Positions 15,313-25,835 of a stretch of DNA of 64,000 bases are shown here, piece by piece. A program made the translations under genes and the position numbers. Below the pieces are notes generated by a model. That model did not search any database. It had not been told where the DNA came from and saw only the letters and a list, made by a program, of their open reading frames with translations. Numbering within the stretch: the first letter of the stretch is position 1; the number at the start of each line of letters is the position of its first letter. Source of the stretch: Methanoregula formicica SMSP (GTDB taxonomy: Archaea > Halobacteriota > Methanomicrobia > Methanomicrobiales > Methanospirillaceae); contig NC_019943.1 in the NCBI RefSeq assembly GCF_000327485.1, forward strand, positions 806,001-870,000, written 5' to 3'.

Positions 15313-17112
15313 ATGAGAAACACCACCCATGCAACCATTCTCCTCATCCTTCTTGCATCGGCGCTTCTCGCATATCCCGCAGGAGCGCTCTACGATTTCG
15401 AGGGGCTCCCCCTCGCCGTTGCCGCACAGGGCACCGTCGAAGGCAACGTCATCGTCTTCGGGCAGTACGGCCTGAAGAACCCGCCGTACGAACTCGGCTT
15501 TTCGCTCCCCTCGGCCCCCCGGTTCGCCCGGGTCTATACCGGGGTCTGGGGCGGAACGGAAAAGTATACCGGCTGGGCGGACATCACCATCAACAACAAG
15601 AAGAAAGTCAGGTACCTCCTCAACGGCGACCGGGACGTGAACCGCGAGCTCTACGAGTCCGGCCACGGCATCTACTGGATCGCGTACGACCCGACCGATC
15701 TCCTGACAAAGGGGGACAACCTCATCTCCGTGACAACAAGCAAGGGCGAAGCCGGCAACAAGCTGGACGGCCGGGTCTATGCGATCGTTGTGATTGCAGC
15801 AGTCGACGACCCGGGGGCCGGCGGGACCCAGTACTGGATCGCGGAGGGCAACGAGAACCTCCATGGCGAGGGCTGGGCCGGGACCAACCCCACGAAGCAC
15901 GAGGACACGAACGTCACCTTCGCCAGCGCAGGGCTGTCCGGCATGACCCGGGCCAACCTCTCGGTCCTCCTCCTGGCCGGGGGAAGGGGCCAGCCGGATT
16001 ACGTGCAGTTCAACGGGCAGTACCTCGGCAAACCGGTACGGAACGCCTCCGACCCGAAGGTCACGGACATCGGGGACGAGGTCTCGTTCAATGCGGAGGG
16101 GGGTGCAGGTACCCCTTCGCGGTATGCCGACATGGAGGTATTCGACGTCACAGCACTCGTATCGGAGGAGAACACGGTACGGTTCATCCGGGGCCTCGAC
16201 CTGGACGGGGACGGGACCATTGCCACGACGGGCGATGCACCGGAGGGCGAGGACTACATCCACCCGGTCCTCGCAATCCTCACCATAACAAAATCCGGCA
16301 CCGGCACGGGGACCGATCTTGCAGCAGAAGGCCTCCGGGCTGAGAACGCATTTGCAGGCGAGAACGCGGTCCTGGAGGCGACCGTACGGAGTTACGGTGT
16401 TCCCCCTGCCGGGCCTGTCCCCGTCACGTTTGCCGTCGATGGGAAGACCCTCAACACCACGCAGGTCGTGGTCCCCCGGAGCGGGATTGCCGTAGTGCAG
16501 GTCCCCTGGGTGGCAGCGGCAGGGAGCCACACCATTACCGCAGGGGTTGCAGCGCCCGCCGATACCCGGCCTGATAACAACGAGGCCTCGCTGTCGCTGA
16601 AAGCCGGCACCCCTCCCGACCTCTCTGTCCGTATCGGATCGCCTGTGGTAATGGGGAACACAGCTGCGGCCGTAACAAAGTCCCCGCTTTCGGCCTTTTG
16701 GGCAATCGCTGCGGTCGGGCTCCTTCTCGCATGGCATGGCAGGCGGAGATACCCGTCGCCCGTGCAGGCCGGATCGCTCCTCCTCGCCCTCATGCTGGTC
16801 ATCCCCGCCATTGCCGTACCGGTTGCAGCGGAGACGGGTGCACGGGAATATACCCTCCCCCTCCAGGTGACAAACAGCGGGGGGAGCGATGCCCCCGGGT
16901 TCACGGTGTCTGTATACCTCGATGGCGAGAAGATCGCCGCCAAACGAATCGATGCCGGGCTCGCAGCCGGGGCAACAACGGATATCCCGATCCCGGTCTT
17001 TGTCGCCCCGGGCACCCACGAAGTGAAGGTCGTTGTCGACGAAGAAGGGGCAATAAAGGACAGCAGCCGGGGCAACAACCATGCGCAGGGCCGGTATGAC
17101 TTCCCGGGCTAG
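15313..17112 (+). CDS. DUF3344/CARDB surface protein with internal membrane segments
   Basis: This 599-residue protein starts with a signal peptide ('ATILLILLASALLAYPAGA', residues 8-26). The DUF3344 domain spans about 28-330 ('ARVYTGVWGG', 'LDGRVYAIVVIAAVDD', 'QYWIAEGNENL'). A CARDB-like Ig domain follows (about 335-435), then two hydrophobic segments near 455-475 and 485-508 separated by 'HGRRRYPSP', then a second CARDB-like domain (about 512-595). The second segment looks like another signal peptide ending in 'VAA-ETG', so the gene may be a fusion of an anchored DUF3344 protein and a secreted CARDB protein. It is first in an apparent operon running to 24.9 kb; its 3' end overlaps the next gene by 32 bases. 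A role in ligand capture at the surface is inference. Confidence 0.75.
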   Translation: MRNTTHATILLILLASALLAYPAGALYDFEGLPLAVAAQGTVEGNVIVFGQYGLKNPPYELGFSLPSAPRFARVYTGVWGGTEKYTGWADITINNKKKVRYLLNGDRDVNRELYESGHGIYWIAYDPTDLLTKGDNLISVTTSKGEAGNKLDGRVYAIVVIAAVDDPGAGGTQYWIAEGNENLHGEGWAGTNPTKHEDTNVTFASAGLSGMTRANLSVLLLAGGRGQPDYVQFNGQYLGKPVRNASDPKVTDIGDEVSFNAEGGAGTPSRYADMEVFDVTALVSEENTVRFIRGLDLDGDGTIATTGDAPEGEDYIHPVLAILTITKSGTGTGTDLAAEGLRAENAFAGENAVLEATVRSYGVPPAGPVPVTFAVDGKTLNTTQVVVPRSGIAVVQVPWVAAAGSHTITAGVAAPADTRPDNNEASLSLKAGTPPDLSVRIGSPVVMGNTAAAVTKSPLSAFWAIAAVGLLLAWHGRRRYPSPVQAGSLLLALMLVIPAIAVPVAAETGAREYTLPLQVTNSGGSDAPGFTVSVYLDGEKIAAKRIDAGLAAGATTDIPIPVFVAPGTHEVKVVVDEEGAIKDSSRGNNHAQGRYDFPG

Positions 17113-18070
17113 GCTGGCGATGGCACTGGCCTGCACAGCCCTCCTCGTCGTGCCGGTCCTCGCGACCTATGCCGGCGACAAACCGCTTGCCGATGCCTTC
17201 ACCTGCGAAGGGAAATGCGGGTACAGCTTCTCGACCGGCAACAGCACGTACAGCGGGACGATCTATCCCGGCGACCGGTATGCGGTCTCGTTCGCCCCCG
17301 GTATACCGGAAGACGCGGTCGTGAAATACCAGCGATACTATGTCTACTGGGCCTGGAGCCGGAGGGACCAGCAGACCGTCTACCCGGAGATCTCCATTGT
17401 ACCGGGCCCCGGCACAGGAACCGTACCGGTCCGCGAAACACGGTATACCGACAACAAGGGATTCAGCAGCCCAAGCGACTTCTACTCGGGCGTGGACACG
17501 TTCTCCGGCGAACATATCATACCCGGTGCCGGCCCGGTCGCCGTCATGGTAGAGAACAGCGGGGAAGGGAACAGCACCTTCGTGATCCAGGGCATCGGGC
17601 TCCTCACCGTGTACGGGAGCGCCTCGTCCCCGGAAGGTCTCGTCATCGCAAAGGAAGGGTGCGACATGCTGTACAACAGCTACGGTATCACCCCTGACAT
17701 GGCCACGAGCAGCCTGGACTTCGGACAGGAGATCGACACAAAGAGAATAGAATCGGCCACGCTCCACCTCATCGCCCCATCCGGGGGGTACACACGCTCG
17801 GATGTCATCAGGAAAAACGCTTTGCAGTTCAACTACCGGCAGGGATCGGCGCTGCCGGAACTCTTCTCGGTGATAATCGGCCTTGTCTTCCCGGGTGCGA
17901 ACGGGAAGGAATGGGTCGACATCTTCGACTCCGACGCGCAGCGGCAGATCGGGACCGAGGTGCGGGACGTCACGGCGTTTCTCGCCCCCCGGGGGAACAC
18001 CGCGGCCGTACAGGACCGGGGAGACTACCTGCTTTTGACCAATGCCATCCTGCATGTCAGGTACCAGTGA
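17081..18070 (+). CDS. Secreted DUF3344-related protein
   Basis: This 329-residue protein has a signal peptide 'LAMALACTALLVVPVLATYAG' (about residues 11-31). The ATG at 17096 (MTSRARLAM) is an alternative start and reduces the overlap with the preceding gene from 32 to 17 bases. The mature part is beta-rich: 'VVKYQRYYVYWAWSRRDQ', 'VDTFSGEHIIPGAGPVAVMVEN', 'SYGITPDMATSSLDFG' and 'ATLHLIAPSGGY', consistent with DUF3344-like secreted proteins that organise around 'YVYW'-type strands. No anchor is seen at the C-terminus. Overlap with the upstream gene and the 9-base gap to the ABC ATPase show co-expression. Ligand unknown. Confidence 0.7.
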   Translation: MRRAGMTSRARLAMALACTALLVVPVLATYAGDKPLADAFTCEGKCGYSFSTGNSTYSGTIYPGDRYAVSFAPGIPEDAVVKYQRYYVYWAWSRRDQQTVYPEISIVPGPGTGTVPVRETRYTDNKGFSSPSDFYSGVDTFSGEHIIPGAGPVAVMVENSGEGNSTFVIQGIGLLTVYGSASSPEGLVIAKEGCDMLYNSYGITPDMATSSLDFGQEIDTKRIESATLHLIAPSGGYTRSDVIRKNALQFNYRQGSALPELFSVIIGLVFPGANGKEWVDIFDSDAQRQIGTEVRDVTAFLAPRGNTAAVQDRGDYLLLTNAILHVRYQ

Positions 18071-18079
18071 GGGATATTC

Positions 18080-18744
<665 letters not shown>

Positions 18745-18748
<4 letters not shown>

Positions 18749-19959
18749 CGAAACTGCTCGACTTTGCCCGGCTCTCCGCACGCCAGCTGATGAAAAAACG
18801 GATGCGGGTGCTCCTGACCGCATTCGGGATCGCGATCGGCATCGCCGCCGTTGTCGCGATGGTCTCGTTCGGCGAGGGGATCCGGTACCAGGCGATCGAG
18901 ACCATCAGGCAGCAGTCGGACCTCACGCTCATCGAAGTGACCGGGTCCATAAAAGACGGGACAGTCATCCCGATCACGGAGTCCAAGGCTGAGCTTGTGC
19001 AAAAGATCCCGCATGTCGGAGCGGCCGGGCCGGTATACAGGGTCTCCTTCTCCACCCTCCGCCAGACCTATATCGATGTGCTGGGGATCCGTGCGGGAGA
19101 CCTCAAGGCACTGTTCCGGCCTGTCCTGGCCTCGGGGGAACTCTACCCTGCATCGTCCAACCAGGTACTTCTCGGCCACGAACTGGCCGGGAAGCTGAAG
19201 AAGTACGAAGGAATACGCGAAGGCGACCTCTTCACGGTCGTTATCCGCGACTATAACGAGTACGGCGCGCCATCGGACCGCAAGCTTGCGATAAAACCGG
19301 GAGGCACGCTTCGTGCACGGGAGGATGCGCTCGACAACCTGCTTATCATGGACCTGGATTCCGTCAGCGCCCTTTCCAACGAGTCCATGCCATACAATGC
19401 GGTGTACGTGCGGGTGGACGACCCGGAGAACGTGATGGCCGTGGCACGGGACGTCCAGTCCCTCGGGCTGACGGCAAACGGGGCATTCCGGCAGATCGAG
19501 TCGGTCAACCGGTTCATGGACCTCGTCATCCTCTTCCTCTCGATCTTCGCGGCCATCTCGCTCGTTGTCGGCGCCCTCATGATCGTCAACACCATGGTCA
19601 TGTCGGTATACGAACGGACCCGCGAGATCGGCGTCTCCATGGCGCTCGGGGCCTCGCAGGGGGACGTAGTGACGCTGATCCTTGCAGAGTGCCTGTATAT
19701 CGGCATGATCGGCGGGATCCTGGGGGATCTCCTCGGGATATTCTTCTCCTGGGTGATCAACACCGCGGGAAAGGCATACCTGCTCTCCCAGACCGGGGAC
19801 CTCTTTTCCGCGTTCGCCCGCTACGACCTGGCACTGGTCACCCCCGGGATCCTTGTCGCAGCGTTCCTTGTCGCGGTTGTCCTCTCGCTGGTCTCCGGCA
19901 TCTACCCGGCCCTCCAGGCAGCCCGCCTGAACCCGGTCGAGGCGATACGGCATACATGA
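18745..19959 (+). CDS. MacB/FtsX-type ABC permease
   Basis: This 404-residue protein has the MacB layout: one N-terminal membrane helix ('VLLTAFGIAIGIAAVVAMVSFG', about residues 23-44), a large extracytoplasmic domain (about 50-265) and three C-terminal helices within FtsX ('LVILFLSIFAAISLVVGALMIVNTMVM', 'IGMIGGILGDLLGIFFSWVIN', 'ILVAAFLVAVVLSLVSGIYPALQAARL'). The ending 'YPALQAARLNPVEAIRHT' is a family hallmark. It forms a complex with the ATPase encoded just upstream. The substrate is unknown; the genomic setting points to secreted lipoprotein or surface-protein handling. Confidence 0.88.
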
Positions 19960-19993
19960 TTTTCTTACGAACAGGAAAAGGACAAGAACAGCC

Positions 19994-21097
19994 ATGACAG
20001 AAAGAACCATGAAGAAAAAACCCTCCCGGTGGTCCGGTATCGCAGCCACGATGATCCTTGCGCTCCTGGTCCTTGCCGTGTGCGCCGGGACAGGGTGCGT
20101 GTCGAACCCGGACAGGACAGTAACCCCGGCAACGGCAGCACCACCTCCCCTCACCCCGGATACGGTACCGTCAGCCAGTCCCACCGGCACCGGGCAGGCC
20201 CCCGGCACACCCGTCGGGCGCATCATCGTCACCAATGCCGATGCGGCAGAACTCCTCCTCGCAATCGGCGCAGCGGACCGTGTCGTCGGGATATCCGACA
20301 CGGTGAAGAACCATCCCGTGCTCGGCCCGCGCTATGCCGGTGCAGAAAGTATCGGGTCCTGGCAGGCTCCCGATATCGAGACGATCCACTCGCTCCATCC
20401 CGATGCAGTCATCAGCTATTCGAGTTACACCCCGAAGAATGTCGACCGGATAACCTCGGCAGGCATCCCCCTCCTCCTTATCGACTGCTACAAGATCGAT
20501 ACCCTCGCGTCCGATACAAGAAGGCTCGGGAACCTGACCGGCAGGGATGCGGAGGCAGAAGAGTATATCGCCTTCCTCGAACGGTACGAGGCGCTGGTCC
20601 GGTCCCCTGCCGCAGCTCACCCGCCCGCCAGCCCCCCACGGGTCTATATCGAGTCGTACTCCGATTACTCCGCCCTGACCGGGGGGAGCGGCGGCGACCT
20701 GCTGGTGACGATGGCCGGTGGCGAGAATATCGCAGGGCTGCTCCCGGTCTCCTCGCCGAAGGTCAATGCCGAATGGGTAATGGCCCAGGATCCCGACGTG
20801 ATCATCAAGACCGCGGCATCGGGAAAGAACGAGACCGAGCTTCGCGAGATCCATGCAAAACTTGTCGGCAGGACCGGCATCGCGAACACCAGCGCGGTCA
20901 GGAACGGGAGGGTATACGTGATCTCGGGAAGCGTCACCTACGGCCCCCGTTCGGTGATCGGGCTCGCCTGGGTTGCACGGATCCTCAATACCGATAATTC
21001 CGGTGACATCGATCCCCGGGAGATCCAGGACGAGTATGCCGGCCGTTTTGTGGCAGGGACGAACACGACCGCCGCGATCTACCCGCAGCCCGGATAG
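19994..21097 (+). CDS. Metal-complex/cobamide-type ABC substrate-binding lipoprotein
   Basis: This 367-residue protein has a signal peptide with lipobox 'LAVCAGTGC' (cysteine near residue 35), followed by a Thr/Pro-rich linker. The PBP2/TroA-like BtuF/FecB domain includes 'RIIVTNADAAELLLAIGAADRVVGIS', 'VISYSSYTPKNVDRITSAGIPLLLID', 'NAEWVMAQDPDVIIKTA' and 'VRNGRVYVISGSVTYGPRSVIGLAWVARIL'. Such proteins bind siderophores, heme, cobalamin or other metal chelates and pass them to FecCD/BtuCD permeases. The matching permease and ATPase lie at 25.0-27.0 kb on the other strand. It follows the MacB pair by 34 bases. Confidence 0.88.
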   Translation: MTERTMKKKPSRWSGIAATMILALLVLAVCAGTGCVSNPDRTVTPATAAPPPLTPDTVPSASPTGTGQAPGTPVGRIIVTNADAAELLLAIGAADRVVGISDTVKNHPVLGPRYAGAESIGSWQAPDIETIHSLHPDAVISYSSYTPKNVDRITSAGIPLLLIDCYKIDTLASDTRRLGNLTGRDAEAEEYIAFLERYEALVRSPAAAHPPASPPRVYIESYSDYSALTGGSGGDLLVTMAGGENIAGLLPVSSPKVNAEWVMAQDPDVIIKTAASGKNETELREIHAKLVGRTGIANTSAVRNGRVYVISGSVTYGPRSVIGLAWVARILNTDNSGDIDPREIQDEYAGRFVAGTNTTAAIYPQPG

Positions 21098-21258
21098 CCC
21101 TGCCGGTGCGGATAGTGCCGGAATCCCCGGTGGCTGCCCCGGGCATTTCCCGGAACCCTGCCGGGATAGTTACTTTGCTACTTTTTAATACTTTTTTCAT
21201 AAAAAATCTGATAAATACTATAAAATTTTTTAATACCGTCAGTCATATAAGATCCTGT

Positions 21259-24200
21259 ATGATCATGGTCCTCTCTCATCTGTCCCGGTGCCTTCCCCAT
21301 CCTGTTGCCCCGGCAGCTGCCTGCACTGCGCAAATCCCTGGTACGATTAAGGAGAGGTCCTCTTCAGCGGCGAAGCGCCAGGGTATCGCCATAACAATCC
21401 TGGTCCTGCTTGCAGCCCTGTTCGCCCTCGCCCCGGCAGCGAATGCCAATGACAACATGGGCGGCATCCACCTCAGGACCGTGGACTCGGGAGTTGTCTC
21501 GGGAGGGGTCTGGTACGATACCTACAACGGGTTCGAGAAGGGGTACGCGTACAAGTCCTTCAACCCCCCGGCCGCTACCGAAATCCAGTGGGCCCGGCTC
21601 TATGTCGGGATCTATTGCGGCCACATGCAGAACAATTACCCGGGAAAGGCGGAGATAAGCCTCGATACGGACAACGACGGGAAAGGCGACCAGATCCTTG
21701 GCCAGGAGGAGATGAATGTCGAGTACACGTATCCCGGGAACGGCGGCACCGGCCCGGTCTACCTGGGCAATGGCAACCGGGTGACCAGCGACTACATCTT
21801 CTCGTACGACATGAAGAGCCAGCTGATGGGAAAACCCATCGGCGTTGCGGTCAAAACCGAGAAGGCCCCCGCGTCTTCGTTTGACGGCAGGATCAAGTTC
21901 ATGGCGCTGGTGGTCGCCTATAACGACAACGACGGGGACAAGATCTATTACTGGATCAACGAAGGGCACGACCCCATGAGCCAGCTGAACGACGGGGGAT
22001 ATACCGGGGAGACCACCTTTTCAACCTCCCGGGTATCCGAAAGCGAGGACAAGGAATTTTCAGCAACCCTCTCGTCTCTGTACATGGCCAGCGTGGACGG
22101 CATCTACACCCTGAACGGCGACGAGCTCATGGGGAACGGGGCCCCGCAGGGAGAGTATTTCGGCACCGAGGACTGGGATGTGACCGACTCGATCGAGCTC
22201 GGGGAGGACACGGAACTCCAGTACGAACGTTCGGGCGCCTACTTCAAGATTCCCCTCGCACTCCTCCGGATCAGCTACAGGGAACGGCCGGAAGGGACGC
22301 TTGAGGTGACCTCATTCCCCCCGGGCGCACAGATCCTGCTGGACGACCAGGAGACCGAAAAGGTCACGAACGCAACCCTCCTTTCGGTAGCAGCGGGGGA
22401 GCATACTGTCCAGGCAGTCCTTGAGGACAATGAAAAATACCGGGAAGCCAATCCGGTCACCGTCACGGTCAGGAACAAGGAGACCACCACGGTCAACATC
22501 ACCTTCCCCCAGATCAACGGGTCTATCGATATCACCTCCGAGCCGCACGGGGCCTGGGTCTATCTCGACGGGAAGAACATGTCCGTCCTCTCCGATACGT
22601 TCCTTGAGGGTGTGATTATCGGGGAACACACGGTAGAACTCCTCAAACCCGGGTACGGGAATGCCACTGCCACCGTTCTCCTTGAGGAAGACCAGACGGA
22701 GTCCGTTGAACTGGAACTCGTGGAGCTGGCAGCCAATGCATCGGCAAATGGAACCGTCCAGACCGCAGGGGTTGGATATACCGGCCGGCCCTTCTCCCTG
22801 TACCGCCACGGCGCGGTAAAAGGAAACGTGGCGGTCCAGAAATCCGAAGGATACTCCGGCCTGCTCGGGAAGGGCATGAGCGCAACCTACCCGGTCGAGG
22901 TGAGCGTCCCGGAGGCTGCCACGGTCACGGACGCCCGGCTGTACGTGTACACCACCTGGAGCCACGATGCCGGAATCCTCCAGGGAAAGGCGTCCTCGCC
23001 TGGCGTGGAGATGGATGGCGAATCCCTGGAGAGGGAAGCGGTATACTCCGACCGGAAAGGGAACGGCACGTACGACTACCCGGTGGAGACCCACTGCTAT
23101 GCCCTGACCGGGATCCGGCCCGGGAACCGGACGATTACGTTCACGGTCACCAATACCGGTGGGCCCGAGGACAAGTTCGCCACGTACGGCGTCGTGCTTT
23201 TCCTTGTCGCCGAAGATCCTGACGGAAAGGAGATCGAGTACTGGGTCGGTGAGGGATCCGATGCGGTATATGCGAACCCCGAATTCAATGTCGATACCTC
23301 AACTGCGGAGACGAGTATCCAGTTCCCCGGCACGCTCAACATGACCGCGATCGCGGAGGGCGAGCTCTATGCCATCAGCACGGCGGCATCCGGCAGCGGC
23401 AACCGCGTCCTGTTCAATGGCCGGACCCGGGCGAACGTACTAAGCGGCGGGTCTTCCGGGATCAGCATTGCACGGATGAATGTCAGCGCGGACGTCCTGC
23501 GTTCCGAAAACATCGCGGGTATCGGGAGCGTGGGGGAAGAGACCAAGGGCGATTACCTGGAGAACCGGAACCTCATTCTTATTGTGACAAAGGCGCTGGA
23601 AGGAGGTTTTCCCGTTTCCACTGCGCCATCTTCAAAGGGCGGGGAGGGGGATGATTCCGAAGAGAACAGTTCCGATCCCACCAGCACGGTCAACCTGACA
23701 AACCCGTCCCTGCATGCGACCGGGCCGATCGAGGAGATCCTCGACCCGTCGCAAAGGACGTACGAGGTCCGGGTGATCTCGAACCCCCCCGGGGCGCTCA
23801 TCTCCGTAGATTACGAATACCGCGGCAAGACCTCCCCCGGCACTGTCACCGGCCTTGCTGCAGGAAACCATACGGTATCCGTTGCACTGGATGGCTTCGA
23901 GCCGGTGGAAGAGCGGTTTTTCCTGACAACAAACCAGACCATGAACTTTGACCTCAAGACCCGGGCCACAACTGTCCTGCAACGGGAGAAGATCGAAGCC
24001 GGGCAGGAGGGATTGCTGGACCAGGAAGAGTATGGCGGGATCTATGTCACGTCAAGCCCTGAAGGAACGATCTTTGTGGACGGGAAGAAGACCGGTTTCA
24101 CCTCACCGGCTGTTGTCTATGGTCTCAAAGAGGGTAAACATACTGTGCAGGTGAAGGTGGCTTCCGTGCAGGGGACAAAGGCACAGGATAAGATAATATT

Positions 24201-24918
24201 CCCGATTGAGAAGAAGGAAGTGATTGTCGGCAAGGGTGTGATAACGCCCATCTCGATCACCTCGTTCGAGAACCCGGTCCTTGCACGCCCGGCAATCAAC
24301 TCGACCGCTTTCAACCAATCCGTATTCACCGTGAACGGGGAACCGCGCCAGTACCGTGTCGGGGAGAGTTTCGCCGTCCAGTCCACCCAGAATTTCATCA
24401 CCCTCCGGCAGGACGATGCTTACGTCACCTACACGATCTTCGCCGATAATACGAGCGAGCTTGTGCTGGAGCCGCGGAGCTATACGCTGAACAGTATCCG
24501 GGTGGAATCAGACCCGCCGGGAGCCGATATCAGCGTTGACGGGTACCCGACGGGCTATACCACGCCGTACCTGGTGAGGAACATCTCCGACCAGGAGCAC
24601 GTCCTCCTGGTGTCAAAACCGGGCTATTACCCGATCCGGACCACGGTCCGTGTCAGCGGTACCGATCTTGTCCGGCGCTTTGTCCTCGAGCCGTACCTGT
24701 ACGGGAGCCTCTCCGTCCAGAGCAACCCTGCCGGGGGCAAGATCTACCTCAACGGCAAGAATACCGGCCGGAAGACCCCGTTTGTCTTCCAGTACATGGC
24801 CGTCGGAGAATACTCCATCAAGGTCACCCAGAACCAGACCAAGGCAACCTACGAAGGATTCATGGTGGAACCCTACAAAATGAACGAACTCAACCTCACG
24901 CTGAAGAAAGGCAGGTGA
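21259..24918 (+). CDS. Giant secreted DUF3344/PEGA repeat protein
   Basis: The frame is open from 21106, but the promoter-like AT-rich block at 21180-21240 lies inside that extension, so ATG 21259 (MIMVLSHLSR) is preferred, giving 1219 residues. A signal peptide ('GIAITILVLLAALFALAPAANA') is near residues 38-60. Domains in order: DUF3344 (about 65-340), two PEGA domains (345-495), a second DUF3344 (about 503-780), then four PEGA domains starting near 834, 925, 1077 and 1148. PEGA repeats carry the 'SxPPGAxIxxDG' pattern. There is no C-terminal anchor. It probably spans or decorates the S-layer. With its own promoter and position between the binding protein and transporter genes, it is a candidate ligand-capture protein. 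Confidence 0.8.
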   Translation: MIMVLSHLSRCLPHPVAPAAACTAQIPGTIKERSSSAAKRQGIAITILVLLAALFALAPAANANDNMGGIHLRTVDSGVVSGGVWYDTYNGFEKGYAYKSFNPPAATEIQWARLYVGIYCGHMQNNYPGKAEISLDTDNDGKGDQILGQEEMNVEYTYPGNGGTGPVYLGNGNRVTSDYIFSYDMKSQLMGKPIGVAVKTEKAPASSFDGRIKFMALVVAYNDNDGDKIYYWINEGHDPMSQLNDGGYTGETTFSTSRVSESEDKEFSATLSSLYMASVDGIYTLNGDELMGNGAPQGEYFGTEDWDVTDSIELGEDTELQYERSGAYFKIPLALLRISYRERPEGTLEVTSFPPGAQILLDDQETEKVTNATLLSVAAGEHTVQAVLEDNEKYREANPVTVTVRNKETTTVNITFPQINGSIDITSEPHGAWVYLDGKNMSVLSDTFLEGVIIGEHTVELLKPGYGNATATVLLEEDQTESVELELVELAANASANGTVQTAGVGYTGRPFSLYRHGAVKGNVAVQKSEGYSGLLGKGMSATYPVEVSVPEAATVTDARLYVYTTWSHDAGILQGKASSPGVEMDGESLEREAVYSDRKGNGTYDYPVETHCYALTGIRPGNRTITFTVTNTGGPEDKFATYGVVLFLVAEDPDGKEIEYWVGEGSDAVYANPEFNVDTSTAETSIQFPGTLNMTAIAEGELYAISTAASGSGNRVLFNGRTRANVLSGGSSGISIARMNVSADVLRSENIAGIGSVGEETKGDYLENRNLILIVTKALEGGFPVSTAPSSKGGEGDDSEENSSDPTSTVNLTNPSLHATGPIEEILDPSQRTYEVRVISNPPGALISVDYEYRGKTSPGTVTGLAAGNHTVSVALDGFEPVEERFFLTTNQTMNFDLKTRATTVLQREKIEAGQEGLLDQEEYGGIYVTSSPEGTIFVDGKKTGFTSPAVVYGLKEGKHTVQVKVASVQGTKAQDKIIFPIEKKEVIVGKGVITPISITSFENPVLARPAINSTAFNQSVFTVNGEPRQYRVGESFAVQSTQNFITLRQDDAYVTYTIFADNTSELVLEPRSYTLNSIRVESDPPGADISVDGYPTGYTTPYLVRNISDQEHVLLVSKPGYYPIRTTVRVSGTDLVRRFVLEPYLYGSLSVQSNPAGGKIYLNGKNTGRKTPFVFQYMAVGEYSIKVTQNQTKATYEGFMVEPYKMNELNLTLKKGR

Positions 24919-25046
24919 CCCGGAACGGGGGAGAATGCCCGTACTGTCGGGCCATCCCGGTATTTGGGAAACACTCCTTGGCGACTGCAACAGGGGGCCG
25001 GAGGCAGTTTCGGATACCGTGATCATTGCCGCCATTTCCGGCCCGT

Positions 25047-25823
25047 TTATGGCGCTGATCCTGCCCTGAACGGGACCAGGAATTTTCCCTGCTCGTTCTC
25101 AATGACAAATGCATCCACACCGTATACCTTCCGGATGCACTCCGGGGTGAGGATCTCCTGCGGTTTCCCGTAGCCGGCCATCTTTCCCCCGTGCAGTACG
25201 ACAACGGTGTCCGCGTACCGGTACGCGAGGTTGAGGTCGTGGACCGCGATGATCATGCCGGCCCCGCGTTCCCACGTGATCTCCCGCATGGTCTCCATCA
25301 CCTCGATCTGGTACCGGATGTCGAGCGCACTGGTTGGTTCATCGAAGAGGAAGAGCTTCGGGTCCTGGGCAAGCGCCCGGGCAATGAAGACCTTCTGACG
25401 CTCCCCTCCCGAGAGCTGGTCCATGTAGCTCCCTGCCATGTGCTCCATCTCCAGTGCTTCAAGCGAGTGCTGGACCCGGGAGAGTTCCTCGTCTGAGACC
25501 GACCACTTGATGTGCTGCCGCCTGCCGAGAAGGACCGTCTCGAAGACGGTCGAGTAGAGCGTGTACGTGAAGTGCTGCGGCACGTACCCGATGCACTTGG
25601 CCAGCTCGATGGGATCGATCTTCCGGATGTCGGTCCCGTCGATGCCAATGCTCCCTGAGGTCTGGCTGTGAACCCCCGCGATGATCTTGATGAGGGTCGA
25701 TTTCCCGGAGCCGTTCGGCCCCACCAGGGCAACGATATCGGCCTTCCCAAGGGAGAACGAGATGTCATCCAGTACCCGTTTTTCACCATAGTCCTTGCAG
25801 ACATTGTCAAGAGTGATCTCCAT
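25047..25823 (-). CDS. FecE/BtuD-type ABC transporter ATP-binding protein
   Basis: This 258-residue ATPase has Walker A 'GPNGSGKST' (about residues 35-43), the Q-loop in 'YVPQHF', signature 'LSGGERQKV' (about 138-146), Walker B 'LFLFDEPTSALD' and the His switch 'IIAVHDLN'. 'LGRRQHIKW' between Q-loop and signature is typical of the siderophore/heme/B12 group. It is encoded directly after its permease on the same strand (12-base gap) and forms an importer with it and the lipoprotein encoded at 19994. A nearly identical copy is at 63092-63868. Confidence 0.92.
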   Translation of the reverse strand: MEITLDNVCKDYGEKRVLDDISFSLGKADIVALVGPNGSGKSTLIKIIAGVHSQTSGSIGIDGTDIRKIDPIELAKCIGYVPQHFTYTLYSTVFETVLLGRRQHIKWSVSDEELSRVQHSLEALEMEHMAGSYMDQLSGGERQKVFIARALAQDPKLFLFDEPTSALDIRYQIEVMETMREITWERGAGMIIAVHDLNLAYRYADTVVVLHGGKMAGYGKPQEILTPECIRKVYGVDAFVIENEQGKFLVPFRAGSAP

Positions 25824-25835
25824 TCCTGCCAGCTC

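Noticed and set aside
14998-17136. 712-codon open frame on the minus strand opposite the first DUF3344 gene
   Set aside because: It is antisense to a well-supported gene, is rich in Arg, Gly and Pro without recognisable motifs, and fits the long spurious frames expected in GC-rich coding DNA.
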